Source of the DNA: an uncultured Pseudomonas sp.
GTDB lineage: Bacteria; Pseudomonadota; Gammaproteobacteria; Pseudomonadales; Pseudomonadaceae
DNA length: 64,000 nucleotides
NCBI RefSeq assembly: GCF_946886105.1
Contig: NZ_CAMPHV010000012.1
Span: forward strand, 61,037-125,036
Direction: 5' to 3'
Shown here: positions 29,842 through 38,893 of the stretch, piece by piece
Numbering within the stretch: position 1 is the first letter of the stretch
Layout: each line of letters begins with the position of its first letter
Program-made: the position numbers and the translations under genes
Notes under the pieces: generated by a model
Seen by the model: the letters and a program-made list of their open reading frames with translations, nothing else
Databases searched by the model: none
What the model was told of the DNA's origin: nothing

Positions 29842-30516
29842 TCAAGAGCGGAATAAACGGCTGTATTGGCGCTCGTGCGCCATGCTTGCCAGGGTCAGGC
29901 CGAAGGCGGCGCTGCCCCAGTGTTCGGGTTTCAGTTCGCTGGCCTGGTGCTGCGCCTGATCGAGCAATGGCAACAGCTCGGAGGTCAGACGTTGCGCGGC
30001 CTGCTGGCCCAGCGGCAGGGTCTTCATCAGCACCGCCAGTTGGTTTTCCAGCCAGCCCCAGAGCCAGGCGGCCAGGGCGTCCTGCGGGGCGATGTGCCAG
30101 GCACGGGCGGCCAGCGCCCAGCCCACGGCCAGGCCCGGTTCGTCGAGTGCGGCGAACAGCGCCCGCGATTCTTCGTCCAGTTCCGGCAGACCGCTGAGCA
30201 GTTGTTCCAGGGAATAGCCCATCTGCCGGCTTTCCTGGCGCAGCTCGCGGGTTTCGCGGCTGGCGCGCTGTTGCTCGGCGAGCTGGCGCAAGCGCGGCCA
30301 GTCTGCATCGGCCGCCGCTTGGCAGTGTGCCAGTAGCAGCGGCGCTTCGAATCGCGCGAGGTTGAGCAGCAGTTGATCGGCGATCCAGCGCGCAGCGCTT
30401 TCTGCGTTGTCGACCAGACCCTGTTCGACGGCCATTTCCAAGCCCTGGGAATAGCTGTAACCGCCGATCGGCAATTGCGGGCTGGCGAGTCTCAGCAGCG
30501 CCCAGGACGGATTCAC
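29842..30516 (-). CDS. ureF: Urease accessory protein UreF
   Basis: This 224-residue all-helical protein works with UreG and UreD(H) in urease activation. It begins [27 protein letters not shown], the UreF hallmark. The start is GTG at 30516, overlapping the ureE stop (GTGA), so the two are translationally coupled. Confidence 0.93.
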   Translation of the reverse strand: MNPSWALLRLASPQLPIGGYSYSQGLEMAVEQGLVDNAESAARWIADQLLLNLARFEAPLLLAHCQAAADADWPRLRQLAEQQRASRETRELRQESRQMGYSLEQLLSGLPELDEESRALFAALDEPGLAVGWALAARAWHIAPQDALAAWLWGWLENQLAVLMKTLPLGQQAAQRLTSELLPLLDQAQHQASELKPEHWGSAAFGLTLASMAHERQYSRLFRS

Positions 30517-31013
30517 TTGCGCGCCCCGAACTGATGCAGGCGCGGCGCGTAGCTGAATTCCGCATCGCCGGCATGGGAGTGATGATGGCCGCCGCCGTAA
30601 GCACCTTGCTCGGGCTGGTAGGGCGCCTCGACCGCTTCGACCCGCGCGCCCAGTTGTTCGAGCATGGCCTTGAGCACGTAGTCGTCGGGCAGGCGCAGCC
30701 AGCCGTCGCCGAGTTGCAGGGCTACGTGACGGTTGCCGAGGTGATAGGCGGCGCGCATCAATTCGAAGGGGTTGGCGCAGGTCACGTGCAGCAGTTGCTC
30801 GGCGCGGGCGCGGACTTTGACGATGCGGCCGTCTTCGGCCTGCAGGCATTCGCCGTCGTGCAGCGGTGCTTGGCCGCGTTCGAGAAACAGGCCGACGTCT
30901 TCGCCCTGGCTGCTGAAGCAGCGCAGGCGGCTTTTGCTGCGGGCCTCGAAGCTCAGGTGCAGTTCGGCGTCCCAGTGTTCGCAGGGCGCGATGCGTGTGT
31001 GGATGACCAGCAT
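30513..31013 (-). CDS. ureE: Urease nickel chaperone UreE
   Basis: This 166-residue protein has an N-terminal UreE domain ([18 protein letters not shown]), a metal-binding centre ([22 protein letters not shown]) and a short His-rich tail ([11 protein letters not shown]). It heads ureE-F-G-J. The structural genes ureABC and ureD are not in the window, so the urease genes are split in this genome. Confidence 0.93.
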   Translation of the reverse strand: MLVIHTRIAPCEHWDAELHLSFEARSKSRLRCFSSQGEDVGLFLERGQAPLHDGECLQAEDGRIVKVRARAEQLLHVTCANPFELMRAAYHLGNRHVALQLGDGWLRLPDDYVLKAMLEQLGARVEAVEAPYQPEQGAYGGGHHHSHAGDAEFSYAPRLHQFGARK

Positions 31014-31210
31014 GGATGCCTTCCTTTAATGCCAATTCCCCCGGAGAGGCGGCGCGATCGGGGCGATGCCGATAGCAGAGCAAGGGGCTTGCCAAATCCG
31101 CGCAGCGCGCATTTATGGCCGGGAATGGGCAGGCGTGGCAAAAAACGGGGCATCGCCAGGATTTAATTGGTGCGCGCCAGGCTCGCATGCACTATTTTAG
31201 TGCGATTTGC

Positions 31211-31846
31211 TCAGTCTTTCGCTTGCCCGAGGCCCTGCCAAGATTTGGCGCCGATAAAGATAAAGCGCAGTTGCTCGATCATCTTGGCTTGGGGCGTGGC
31301 GTGGGCCGGTAACGTCGGTGAGGGCGGGTCGATAAGCTCGGGCAGGGTGGCGAATACGGTTTTCACCACCAAGTCGGCGAGCATGTTGCGGGCGGGCGTG
31401 TCGAAGTCGCGCATTTTCGGCATGGTCGCCAGATCCGCCACCAGATCGGCGGTGATGCGTTCGCGCAACGCGCCTATCGCCTGGCGCACCTGCTGGGAGC
31501 CACCGTACTGCTCGCGGGCGAGAAACAGGAATTGCGCACGATTGGCCGCGACCGCATCGAGGAAGATGCGCACCGAGGCATCGATCACCCCGCCGACCTC
31601 GAACTCATGGTGACGCACCTGACGAATGGTCTCGCGAAATGTCTCGCCGACCTCGGCGACCAGCGCCAGGCCCAATTCGTCCATATCGTGGAAATGCCGG
31701 TAGAAGCCGGTCGGCACTATGCCGGCGTTACGTGCGACTTCGCGCAGGCTGAGGCTGCCGAAGCCGCGCCCGCTGTCCATCAGGTTGCGCGCTGCGTCCA
31801 TCAAGGCGTTGCGGGTTTGCAGTTTTTGTTCCGCGCGAGGTTGCAT
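31211..31846 (-). CDS. desT: TetR-family regulator DesT of fatty acid desaturation
   Basis: DesT senses the saturated/unsaturated acyl-CoA balance and represses desCB in P. aeruginosa. The 211-residue protein starts MQPRAEQKLQTRNALMDAARNLMDSGRGFG with the HTH SLREVARNAGIVPTGFYRHF, and is very like P. aeruginosa DesT as I remember it. The start at 31846 is chosen for family length. It is divergent from the desC remnant and desB, with a DesT-like operator between. A fragment of a second desT copy is at 33428. Confidence 0.9.
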   Translation of the reverse strand: MQPRAEQKLQTRNALMDAARNLMDSGRGFGSLSLREVARNAGIVPTGFYRHFHDMDELGLALVAEVGETFRETIRQVRHHEFEVGGVIDASVRIFLDAVAANRAQFLFLAREQYGGSQQVRQAIGALRERITADLVADLATMPKMRDFDTPARNMLADLVVKTVFATLPELIDPPSPTLPAHATPQAKMIEQLRFIFIGAKSWQGLGQAKD

Positions 31847-31914
31847 GACATCCGAGTTCCAGGGCGTGGTCGCGCACTCTATCAAATGCACTTCCCGACC
31901 GTCGAACGGATTGG

Positions 31915-31930
31915 GTGAACGGTCGTTGAC
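31915..31930. promoter_or_regulatory. DesT operator (desT/desC intergenic)
   Basis: GTGAAC-GGTC-GTTGAC is a near-palindrome lying 54 bases before the desC-remnant start and 69 before desT. It resembles the recalled P. aeruginosa DesT site. A diverged counterpart, GTGATC-ACCT-GTTAAC, is at 33615. Confidence 0.7.
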
Positions 31931-31983
31931 TGAAAAGAAGGCTTCTGCCATCTTGGTGCACAACTGTTCACCGTAGAATCGTC

Positions 31984-32227
31984 ATGCCTCTTTTGCCCTT
32001 CGCTTCAGCGCGCCTTGGCGCGCCCTTATTAGCGCCTTTACGCGCTCTGGTCGACGTCGACGGGCTGCGCTGGTGGCGCGATGCCGAGCTGGTCAGCCAG
32101 CTGCACCTGCACGCTGATCAGCGGCGCGGTACGCGATATGCGCAGCGGCGAAATCGCCAGCGAGCCGGGCCAGCCGATTCGCCTATGCGTGAATGCTCCG
32201 CACACCGATGTCGAGATCGATCTTTGA
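31984..32227 (+). pseudogene. desC copy 1, internally deleted
   Basis: The first ~40 codons (MPLLPFASARLGAPLL...ELVSQL) match the start of the intact desC at 33685. They run straight into the last ~40 codons, read in another frame as SGAVRDMRSGEIASEPGQPIRL...VEIDL. About 290 codons, carrying the FAD, NAD and most of the iron-sulfur domains, are missing. The junction lies in CCAGCTGCACC, which resembles both parental sites (ACCAGCTTGCATCC and ACCAGCTGCACC in the intact gene), so a microhomology deletion is likely. Confidence 0.85.
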
Positions 32228-32320
32228 CCACCTCTTGCGCAGCGCCCCGTCCTACCAGTCAGGGGTGTGTGGTCGCGCCATTCACGACCCCCGGAACCTC
32301 CGGGACATAAGGAGATACCG

Positions 32321-33397
32321 ATGCGAGTAGACCGTGAACTCAACCCCGAGGAACTGGCGGCCTTCGGCGCCGAACTGGATGCCCTGGGCCGGCGCACCCG
32401 GGCCGACCTCGGCGAGGCCGATGCGCGCTATATCCGCCGTATCCGCAACGCCGTGCGTTTTTGCTGCTGGAGCGGTCGTGCGTTGCTGATGTTCGGCTGG
32501 CTGCCGCCGACCTGGCTGCTCGGCACCGCGCTGCTCGGCCTGGGCAAGATTCTCGAGAACATGGAGTTGGGCCATAACGTCATTCATGGCCAGTACGACT
32601 GGATGAACGACCCGGAATTCTCCGGGCGTAACTACGAGTGGGATATTGCCGGCCCCAGCGCATTCTGGCGGCATACCCACAACCATATCCATCACACCTA
32701 CACCAACGTGCTGGGCATGGATGACGACGTCGGTTACGGTCTGGTACGGCTGTTCCCGGAGCAGCGCTGGAAGCCGTTCTACCGCTGGCAGCCATTGTGG
32801 GTGACGCTGCAGGCGCTGCTGTTCCAATACTCGATCGCGATCCAGAACCTGCGCCTGGACAAAGTCTACAAGGGCAAATTAAGCCGCGCCGAGGTGGCGC
32901 CGCTGATCAAGCAGTTCAACGCCAAGGTGCTGCGCCAGTGGGTCAAGGACTACCTGGCGTTCCCGCTGCTGGCGCTGTTGCTGGGGACCAATGCGCTGGC
33001 GGTGCTGTGCGGCAATGTGCTGGCCAACTTGATCCGCAATCTGTGGACCTTTCTGGTGATCTTCTGCGGCCATTTCACCGAACAGGCGGCGGTGTTCAGC
33101 CGCGACTCGGTGGTGGGCGAGAGCCGCGGCCACTGGTACCTGCGCCAGCTGCGTGGGTCGAGCAACCTGGAGGGCGGGCCGCTGCTGCATATTCTCACCG
33201 GCAACCTCAGTCACCAGATCGAGCACCATCTGTTCCCCGATCTGCCGGCGCGGCGTTATGCCGCCCTGGCGGTGGAGGTGCGCGAGATCGCTCGGCGTTA
33301 TGGCCAGGTCTACAACAGCGGCAGCTTGAGTGGACAGTTCGCCACCGTGTTGCGGCGCATCTGGCAGTATCGGTTGCCCAATCCCCAGGCGCTGTGA
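32321..33397 (+). CDS. desB: Acyl-CoA delta-9 desaturase DesB, copy 1
   Basis: This 358-residue membrane di-iron desaturase introduces double bonds into acyl-CoA using oxygen and electrons from DesC. It has two paired hydrophobic regions and three histidine boxes: HNVIH (85-89), HTHNHIHH (118-125) and HQIEHH (298-303). The ATG at 32321 follows AAGGAGATACC. It is the intact partner of a deleted desC, so it must take electrons from the second DesC if active. Closely related to copy 2 at 34906 over its whole length. Confidence 0.92.
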   Translation: MRVDRELNPEELAAFGAELDALGRRTRADLGEADARYIRRIRNAVRFCCWSGRALLMFGWLPPTWLLGTALLGLGKILENMELGHNVIHGQYDWMNDPEFSGRNYEWDIAGPSAFWRHTHNHIHHTYTNVLGMDDDVGYGLVRLFPEQRWKPFYRWQPLWVTLQALLFQYSIAIQNLRLDKVYKGKLSRAEVAPLIKQFNAKVLRQWVKDYLAFPLLALLLGTNALAVLCGNVLANLIRNLWTFLVIFCGHFTEQAAVFSRDSVVGESRGHWYLRQLRGSSNLEGGPLLHILTGNLSHQIEHHLFPDLPARRYAALAVEVREIARRYGQVYNSGSLSGQFATVLRRIWQYRLPNPQAL

Positions 33398-33427
33398 CAG
33401 CGCCGGGATTCTGCGCAGGCCCTGATG

Positions 33428-33548
33428 CGCGCGGCGTTACGTGCGACTTCACGCAGGCTGCCGAAGCCGCGCTCGCTGCCCATCAGGCTGCGCGCGGCGT
33501 CCATCAGAGCGTTGCAGGTCTGCAAATTTTGTTCGGCGCGGCAGCATG
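33428..33548 (-). pseudogene. desT copy 2 remnant
   Basis: The minus strand reads CCRAEQNLQTCNALMDAARSLMGSERGFGSLREVARNA, matching the first 40 residues of DesT at 31211. A base lost near codon 4 breaks the frame from its ATG, one codon pair in the HTH (SL) is missing, and the gene stops where desB copy 1's trailing sequence begins. This marks the left part of the duplicated unit. Confidence 0.85.
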
Positions 33549-33614
33549 AATCGATCTTCCGAAAATGTATCCGGCCTTCTAACAAATGCGCTTTGTAGCA
33601 GTCGAACCGGTTGA

Positions 33615-33630
33615 GTGATCACCTGTTAAC
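33615..33630. promoter_or_regulatory. Diverged DesT operator before intact desC
   Basis: GTGATC-ACCT-GTTAAC is in register with the operator at 31915 and 55 bases before the desC start. Half-site changes may alter DesT control of the intact desCB pair. Confidence 0.5.
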
Positions 33631-33684
33631 TGAAAATAGAAAGGCTTTGCCACCTTATTTACGACTGTTCGTTGGAGATTCGCC

Positions 33685-34803
33685 ATGCCCCTTATTCCCT
33701 TTGCTTTGGCGCGTAGTTGTGCGCCCCTTTTACGCCCGATACGGATGCTGGTCGAAGGCGCTTGGTTACGCGAAAGCGATGTCGATCTGCTGCTTACCAG
33801 CTTGCATCCGGCCTGGCGGCTCAACCGTGTGTTCGCCCGCGTCGACTCGCGCAAGTGGGTGGCCGAGGACATGCTGGCACTGACCCTGCGGCCCAACGGC
33901 AATTGGCGCGGCGCCAAGCCCGGTCAGCATGTGCAGGTCTATGTGGAACAGCGGGGCGTACGCTTGAGCCGTAGCTACAGCCTGACCGCGTTGCATGCCG
34001 ACGGCAGCCTGGAGATCGCCGTCAAGCGTCAGCCCGATGGACGGGTTTCTCCGCAATTGCTGGAAACCGTGGTGGTCGGTCAGGTGCTGGAACTGAGCCA
34101 GGCGTTTGGCGAGCTGCGTTGGGCCGAGCCCGATGAGGGCGTGCTGTTGCTGGCTGCCGGCAGTGGCATCACACCGCTGCTGGGCATGTTGCGCAGCGCC
34201 TTGGCCGAGGGTTTCACGGCACCGATCAATCTGTTGCATTACGTGCGCGAGCACGGCCAGCGAGCCTTTGTCGATGAGTTGCAGGCCTTGCAGGCGCAAT
34301 ACGCCAATTTGCAGGTGCGCTGGGCCTTGAGCGGGGCGCCGGCAGGGGCGGGTGAACTGCGCGGGCGATTCTGCGCCGAGCACTTGAGCGACATCGACGA
34401 GTTGGCCCGGCGCCGCGTCCTGGCTTGCGGGCCGGCCGGCTTCGTCGAGCAGGTGCAGCACTGGTGGCGCGGCGCGGGTCAGCCGACTCAATTGCAGTAC
34501 GAGGCCTTCACCGCGCCGTCTTGGCGTGAGAGCGAGCACGCTTCGCAGCAGGTGCAGCTGGGGTTCGCCCGCAGCCGGCTGCAGGGTGAGGGCGATAACC
34601 GGCGCAGCATATTGGAACAGGCCGAAGACCTCGGCCTGCATCCGCAGCACGGTTGCCGGCAGGGCATTTGCACCAGCTGCACCTGCCTCCTGCTCAGCGG
34701 CGCGGTGCGCGATTTGCGCAGCGGCGAAATATTCAGCGAGCCGGGGCAGCCGATTCGTGTGTGCGTGAGCGCACCTCATACGGATGTCGAAATCGATCTT
34801 TAA
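33685..34803 (+). CDS. desC: DesC ferredoxin reductase-like electron donor for desaturase
   Basis: This 372-residue fused protein has a ferredoxin-NADP reductase-type FAD domain (about 50-145, RSYSLT), an NAD(P) domain (GSGITPLLGML, VLACGPAGFV) and a C-terminal plant-type 2Fe-2S ferredoxin (Cys324-x4-Cys329-x2-Cys332 and Cys360). It moves electrons from NADPH to DesB. It lies upstream of desB copy 2 and is the only complete desC here. Confidence 0.92.
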   Translation: MPLIPFALARSCAPLLRPIRMLVEGAWLRESDVDLLLTSLHPAWRLNRVFARVDSRKWVAEDMLALTLRPNGNWRGAKPGQHVQVYVEQRGVRLSRSYSLTALHADGSLEIAVKRQPDGRVSPQLLETVVVGQVLELSQAFGELRWAEPDEGVLLLAAGSGITPLLGMLRSALAEGFTAPINLLHYVREHGQRAFVDELQALQAQYANLQVRWALSGAPAGAGELRGRFCAEHLSDIDELARRRVLACGPAGFVEQVQHWWRGAGQPTQLQYEAFTAPSWRESEHASQQVQLGFARSRLQGEGDNRRSILEQAEDLGLHPQHGCRQGICTSCTCLLLSGAVRDLRSGEIFSEPGQPIRVCVSAPHTDVEIDL

Positions 34804-34905
34804 TCAGGCCAGTCGCGCAGCACCTCGTCTTATTAGGTTGTGGGGTATGGAGTCGCGCCGCAGGCGACACCCACGCCGGAGCGTTCCGGCTATCAGGAGA
34901 TACCT

Positions 34906-35985
34906 ATGCGAGTCGATCGTGAGCTTACGACCGAACAACTGGCTGCTTTCGGCGCTGAATTGGACGATCTGCGCCAACGCACCCGCGCCGATCTGGGCGA
35001 GGCCGATGCGCGTTACATCCGCAGAATACGTACGGCCATGCGCTTCTGCTGCTGGAGCGGGCGCGCCCTGCTGCTGTTCGGCTGGTTTCCACCGACCTGG
35101 CTGCTCGGCAGCGCCTTGCTCTGCCTGGGCAAGATTCTCGAGAACATGGAGCTCGGTCACAACGTCATGCACGGCCAATACGACTGGATGAACGACCCCG
35201 AGTTTTTCGGGCGTACCTACGAGTGGGACATAGCGATCCCCAGCGCTCATTGGCGGAATACCCATAACCATAGTCATCACGCCTACACCGGCGTGCTGAG
35301 AATGGACGACGACATCGGTTATGGCCTGGCGCGGCTGTTTCCCGAACAGCGCTGGAAACCGTTCTATCGCTTGCAGTCCTTGTGGTTGGGGATCGCGGCG
35401 CTGCTGTTCGAGTTCGCGGCAGCGGTCCAACACCTGCGCCTGGATCAAGTCTATAAAGGTCGCATGAGCCGGGCCGAACTGGCGCCGCGGCTCCGTCAGT
35501 TCAACGCTAAAGTGTCGCGTCAATTGCTCAAGGACTACCTGTTCTTCCCGCTACTGGCTTTGTTGCTGGGCGCCAATGCGCTGGCGGTGTTGGCTGGCAA
35601 CCTGGTGGCCAACATCATCCGCAACCTGTGGCTCGCGCTGATGGTCTTCTGCAGTCACTTCACCGAGCGTACCGTGGTCTTCCCCCGCGAAGTCGTCGAG
35701 GGCGAGAGCCGCGCCCATTGGTACCTGCGGCAACTGCGGGGGGCGAGCAACCTGGAAGGCGGGCCGTTGTTCAATATCCTCAGCGGCAACGTCACCTACC
35801 ATATCGAGCATCATCTGTTCCCCGACCTGCCGGCGTGCCGTTATGCGGCGATGGCCGTGGAGGTGCGCGAGATCGCCGAGCGCTATGGCCAGGTTTACAA
35901 CAGTGGGCGTTTCGGCGAGCAATTCGCCGCCGTGCTGCGGCGCATCCGCCTGTATCGCCTGCCCAGCGACCCCCAAGTGGCGTAA
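34906..35985 (+). CDS. desB: Acyl-CoA delta-9 desaturase DesB, copy 2
   Basis: This 359-residue desaturase has histidine boxes HNVMH (85-89), HTHNHSHH (118-125) and YHIEHHLFPDLP near 300. The ATG at 34906 has AGGAGA six bases upstream; earlier in-frame starts are ignored. It is cotranscribed with intact desC. Differences from copy 1 are spread through the protein (for example NTHNHSHHAYTGVLRM against HTHNHIHHTYTNVLGM), so the duplication is not recent. Confidence 0.92.
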   Translation: MRVDRELTTEQLAAFGAELDDLRQRTRADLGEADARYIRRIRTAMRFCCWSGRALLLFGWFPPTWLLGSALLCLGKILENMELGHNVMHGQYDWMNDPEFFGRTYEWDIAIPSAHWRNTHNHSHHAYTGVLRMDDDIGYGLARLFPEQRWKPFYRLQSLWLGIAALLFEFAAAVQHLRLDQVYKGRMSRAELAPRLRQFNAKVSRQLLKDYLFFPLLALLLGANALAVLAGNLVANIIRNLWLALMVFCSHFTERTVVFPREVVEGESRAHWYLRQLRGASNLEGGPLFNILSGNVTYHIEHHLFPDLPACRYAAMAVEVREIAERYGQVYNSGRFGEQFAAVLRRIRLYRLPSDPQVA

Positions 35986-36006
35986 AGGCAGGGCGCTGGT
36001 CAGTTT

Positions 36007-36039
36007 CGGGCGGCGGCAGGAGCGCCGTCCGCGTTTTTC
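36007..36039 (+). terminator. Probable terminator of desCB
   Basis: CGGGCGGCG and CGCCGTCCG form a stem with one G-U pair and a seven-base loop, followed by CGTTTTTC. Confidence 0.65.
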
Positions 36040-36096
36040 ATCCCGCCTTGCAGCGATAAACTTCCCGCATTGCGCATGGTTCCGTCGGCATTTGCG

Positions 36097-36218
36097 GAAG
36101 GTTTCACACTTCACGTGTGTTTACAAAGAGGCTTCACACTTCAGTTGTGAAAGCCGGAGCATCCTTACCACGTCACAGGCGAGCAGGGTATTAAAAGAGT
36201 AATCACGGAAATACCCTG
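36097..36218. promoter_or_regulatory. Repeat-rich control region of the pectate lyase gene
   Basis: TTCACACTTCACGTGTG (36105) and CTTCACACTTCAGTTGTGAAAG (36131) repeat CTTCACACTTCA and each contain an inverted repeat (CACA/TGTG). Further down CAGGGTATT-N17-AATACCCTG (36184-36218) is a perfect nine-base inverted repeat. These are likely operators or a leader hairpin. The regulator is not known. Confidence 0.55.
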
Positions 36219-36260
36219 TGAGGATATAAGCGCCAATAACGAATGTAAGGAGTAGTACCC

Positions 36261-37922
36261 ATGGGACACAGACTGAAGACCGGTAAGGTGAAACTTATTG
36301 GTTTTTTAAGCCCGTTTCTGGCCGTAACCGGTCTGGGCTTCTCGGGCCTTGTCATGGCGGAAAACTGCGCCGAGATGCCGGTCAGCGGCAAGGTTTATAA
36401 CCTTGTCAATATGGGTAGCGGCAAGTACATGGATGTGCAAAGTGCATCCAGCGCAAACGGCGCCAACATTCATCAATGGTCGGCAAATGGGAGAACCAAC
36501 CAACAGTTCACCGTTACCGATATGAATAACGGTTATTGGTCGATTCGACCGCTTCACAGCAATAAGGCAGTAGACCTTTACGGTTGGTCGAAAGAAGACG
36601 GCGGCACCATAAAGCAGTGGGAATATTGGGGCGGCCAAGCGCAACAATGGACGCTGGCCAAAAGCGGCGCCGGTGGAATCAAGGTTGCCTCGGCTTACAC
36701 TGGAAAACTGATTTCCGTTGCGAACGGCAATAGCGGAGCCGATGTGTTTCAAAAAACCGATGGTGGCTCCAATTACCAGATTTGGTATTTCAATCCGGTC
36801 AATGGTAGTTGCGGTGCGTCGAGTGGCGGTAGCAGCACTAGCACCAGTCAATTGATCGGCTTCGCCTCCGTGGCGGGTAGCGGCCTCTCCACGACCACCG
36901 GTGGCGGTAGTGCGAAGCCCACCGAAGTCAGCAGCTGCGATCAGTTGGCAACTGCCCTGAATTCCGACAGCCCTGGGGTCATACAGGTGCCGAACAAAGC
37001 CTTGGATTGTCGTACCCCCAACAGGGTTGCGTCTGTATGCAAATTCACCTGCGGCAGTGTTTATGAGCCGCAAAACCCGAATAAAACTTTCCACTGGGCG
37101 GTTCAGGGGAATGACCATCAAGCACGAGTAGCAGCCTGTCAACAGATTGAAAAAGGCTTCTCGTATTTTCAATTCGGCTTTAAGGGAATGGAAAACGTAT
37201 CCCTGAACGAGCGCCGGATCGTCGTTAAATCAAACAAGACACTGGTAGGTCTGGGGTCAGAGTCCCGGGTTATCGGCGCCAACTTCATACTGAATGGTGT
37301 GAACAACGTTATTATCCGCAACCTGACCATCGAGAACGTCAACCCATCGATTATCGAGGCTGGCGACGCGATATCGATGAACAATACCCATCACATCTGG
37401 CTGGATCACCTGACTACCCGGTTGATCAGCGATGGGCATGTGGATATGTACGACAGCAAGAATGTCACGCTTAGCTGGAACCGTTTTGAAGGCGACAATG
37501 CCTATTCTTGCGGCAGTCGCGATCAATACGTAAACCTGATCGTTGATAGCGAGGCAACTTACCATCACAACTATTTCAGCCGGGGCAATGGGCGTAACCC
37601 CGATGTAAAAGGTCAGGGCGCGAAGGTTCACCTGTTCAATAATTTCTGGAACGACATTACCCGCTATTCAATTGGCGTAGCCGATTTCGGCCAGGCCAAG
37701 GTGGAAGGAAACTATTTCGAAAACTCGGTAAAACCGCATTGGAATTATAAAAACGGCCTGATCGATGCGAATATCCAGTCGAACGTCTATACCGGTTTGT
37801 CCGGAACCGATTCCTTTAAGGACACCGGCAGCAACATGACCTGGAGCATCCCCTATGCCTACAGCCGGGGCGACGTGACCCAGGCACGGCAGGCCATCAT
37901 CACCGGGGCAGGGCCTCAGTAG
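36261..37922 (+). CDS. Secreted pectate lyase with N-terminal ricin-type lectin domain
   Basis: This 553-residue protein has a signal peptide ending near VMAEN (33) and a beta-trefoil ricin/CBM13 domain (about 42-185, with HQW, KQW and QIWYF repeats). A Ser/Gly/Thr linker (about 188-215) leads to a polysaccharide lyase family 1 catalytic part (about 225-553) with SMNNTHHIWLDH, EATYHHNYF and NGRNPDVKG. It cleaves polygalacturonate outside the cell; the lectin domain should hold it on plant polysaccharide. Base use is visibly more A/T-rich than its neighbours, hinting at transfer. Confidence 0.9.
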   Translation: MGHRLKTGKVKLIGFLSPFLAVTGLGFSGLVMAENCAEMPVSGKVYNLVNMGSGKYMDVQSASSANGANIHQWSANGRTNQQFTVTDMNNGYWSIRPLHSNKAVDLYGWSKEDGGTIKQWEYWGGQAQQWTLAKSGAGGIKVASAYTGKLISVANGNSGADVFQKTDGGSNYQIWYFNPVNGSCGASSGGSSTSTSQLIGFASVAGSGLSTTTGGGSAKPTEVSSCDQLATALNSDSPGVIQVPNKALDCRTPNRVASVCKFTCGSVYEPQNPNKTFHWAVQGNDHQARVAACQQIEKGFSYFQFGFKGMENVSLNERRIVVKSNKTLVGLGSESRVIGANFILNGVNNVIIRNLTIENVNPSIIEAGDAISMNNTHHIWLDHLTTRLISDGHVDMYDSKNVTLSWNRFEGDNAYSCGSRDQYVNLIVDSEATYHHNYFSRGNGRNPDVKGQGAKVHLFNNFWNDITRYSIGVADFGQAKVEGNYFENSVKPHWNYKNGLIDANIQSNVYTGLSGTDSFKDTGSNMTWSIPYAYSRGDVTQARQAIITGAGPQ

Positions 37923-37939
37923 TCCACTACCGCTAGTAA

Positions 37940-37967
37940 GAAGGGTCGCCATGGGCGGCCCTTTTTT
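37940..37967 (+). terminator. Rho-independent terminator after the pectate lyase gene
   Basis: AAGGGTCGCC and GGCGGCCCTT pair around a short ATG loop, with a T run (CTTTTTTG) directly after. Confidence 0.85.
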
Positions 37968-38008
37968 GCTTCTATTACGGAGAATTGCCTACTGAGGGTC
38001 GCCGTTTC

Positions 38009-38893
38009 ATGTCGACGCCACGTTATCCCCTGGTGCTGGTCCCCGGATTGTTGGGGTTCGTGCGTGTGCTCGGTTATCCCTACTGGTACGGCATCGTCAC
38101 GGCGCTGCGCAACCATGGCGCCACGGTGCTCCCGGTATTGGTCTCGGCCGTGCATTCGACCGAGGTGCGCGGTGAGCAGCTATTGCAACGGATCGCCGAG
38201 CTGCGCGAGCAAACCGGCGCCGCCAAGGTGCATTTGCTCGGCCACAGCCAGGGCGCGCTGACCGCCCGCTACGCCGCAGCGAAAAAGCCCGAGTGGGTGG
38301 CCTCGGTCACTTCGGTGGCCGGACCCAATCACGGCTCGGAAATGGCCGACTACCTGGATCGCCGCTTCGCCGCTGGCAGCTGGCAGGAACGTGTCGTCAG
38401 CGCGCTGATGGGGACGATGGCGCGCGGCCTGGGCTGGTTCGAAAGTGGCTACCAAGGCCCGCGCCTGCCGATCGATGTCGCCGCCGCGCACCGTTCGCTG
38501 ACCAGTGAAGGTGTCGCCGCCTTCAATGCGCAATACCCCCAGGGCCTACCGGATACCTGGGGCGGGCAGGGCGCCGCCGAGGTCGATGGCGTGCGCTATT
38601 ACTCCTGGGCCGGCGTCATCACACCGGGCGTTACCGACCGAGGTATTCGCCGTTTCGAGGCCATGAGTCTGATGTGCAGAATCTGCGCCCGCTATGGCTT
38701 CCAGCGCGAAACCGGCCAGTGCGATGGCTTGGTCGGCCGTAACAGCTCGCACCTGGGCACGGTGCTCGGTGACAGCTTCACCTTCGACCACCTGAGCATC
38801 GTCAACCAACCCCTCGGCCTGGTCGGCAAGGGCGACGATCCGGTGCGGCTGTTCGTCGAGCATGCGCAGCGTCTGCACGACGCCGGTTTGTAA
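38009..38893 (+). CDS. Triacylglycerol lipase-like alpha/beta hydrolase (family I)
   Basis: This 294-residue protein resembles Pseudomonas family I lipases: oxyanion motif LVPGLLGF near the start, nucleophile elbow GHSQG with Ser80, Asp239 in QCDGLVG and His261 in DHLSIVNQ. Unlike the secreted LipA enzymes it shows no signal peptide, whether read from the ATG at 38009 or from an upstream TTG, and no foldase gene follows. It is therefore probably intracellular or exported by another route. Confidence 0.88.
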   Translation: MSTPRYPLVLVPGLLGFVRVLGYPYWYGIVTALRNHGATVLPVLVSAVHSTEVRGEQLLQRIAELREQTGAAKVHLLGHSQGALTARYAAAKKPEWVASVTSVAGPNHGSEMADYLDRRFAAGSWQERVVSALMGTMARGLGWFESGYQGPRLPIDVAAAHRSLTSEGVAAFNAQYPQGLPDTWGGQGAAEVDGVRYYSWAGVITPGVTDRGIRRFEAMSLMCRICARYGFQRETGQCDGLVGRNSSHLGTVLGDSFTFDHLSIVNQPLGLVGKGDDPVRLFVEHAQRLHDAGL

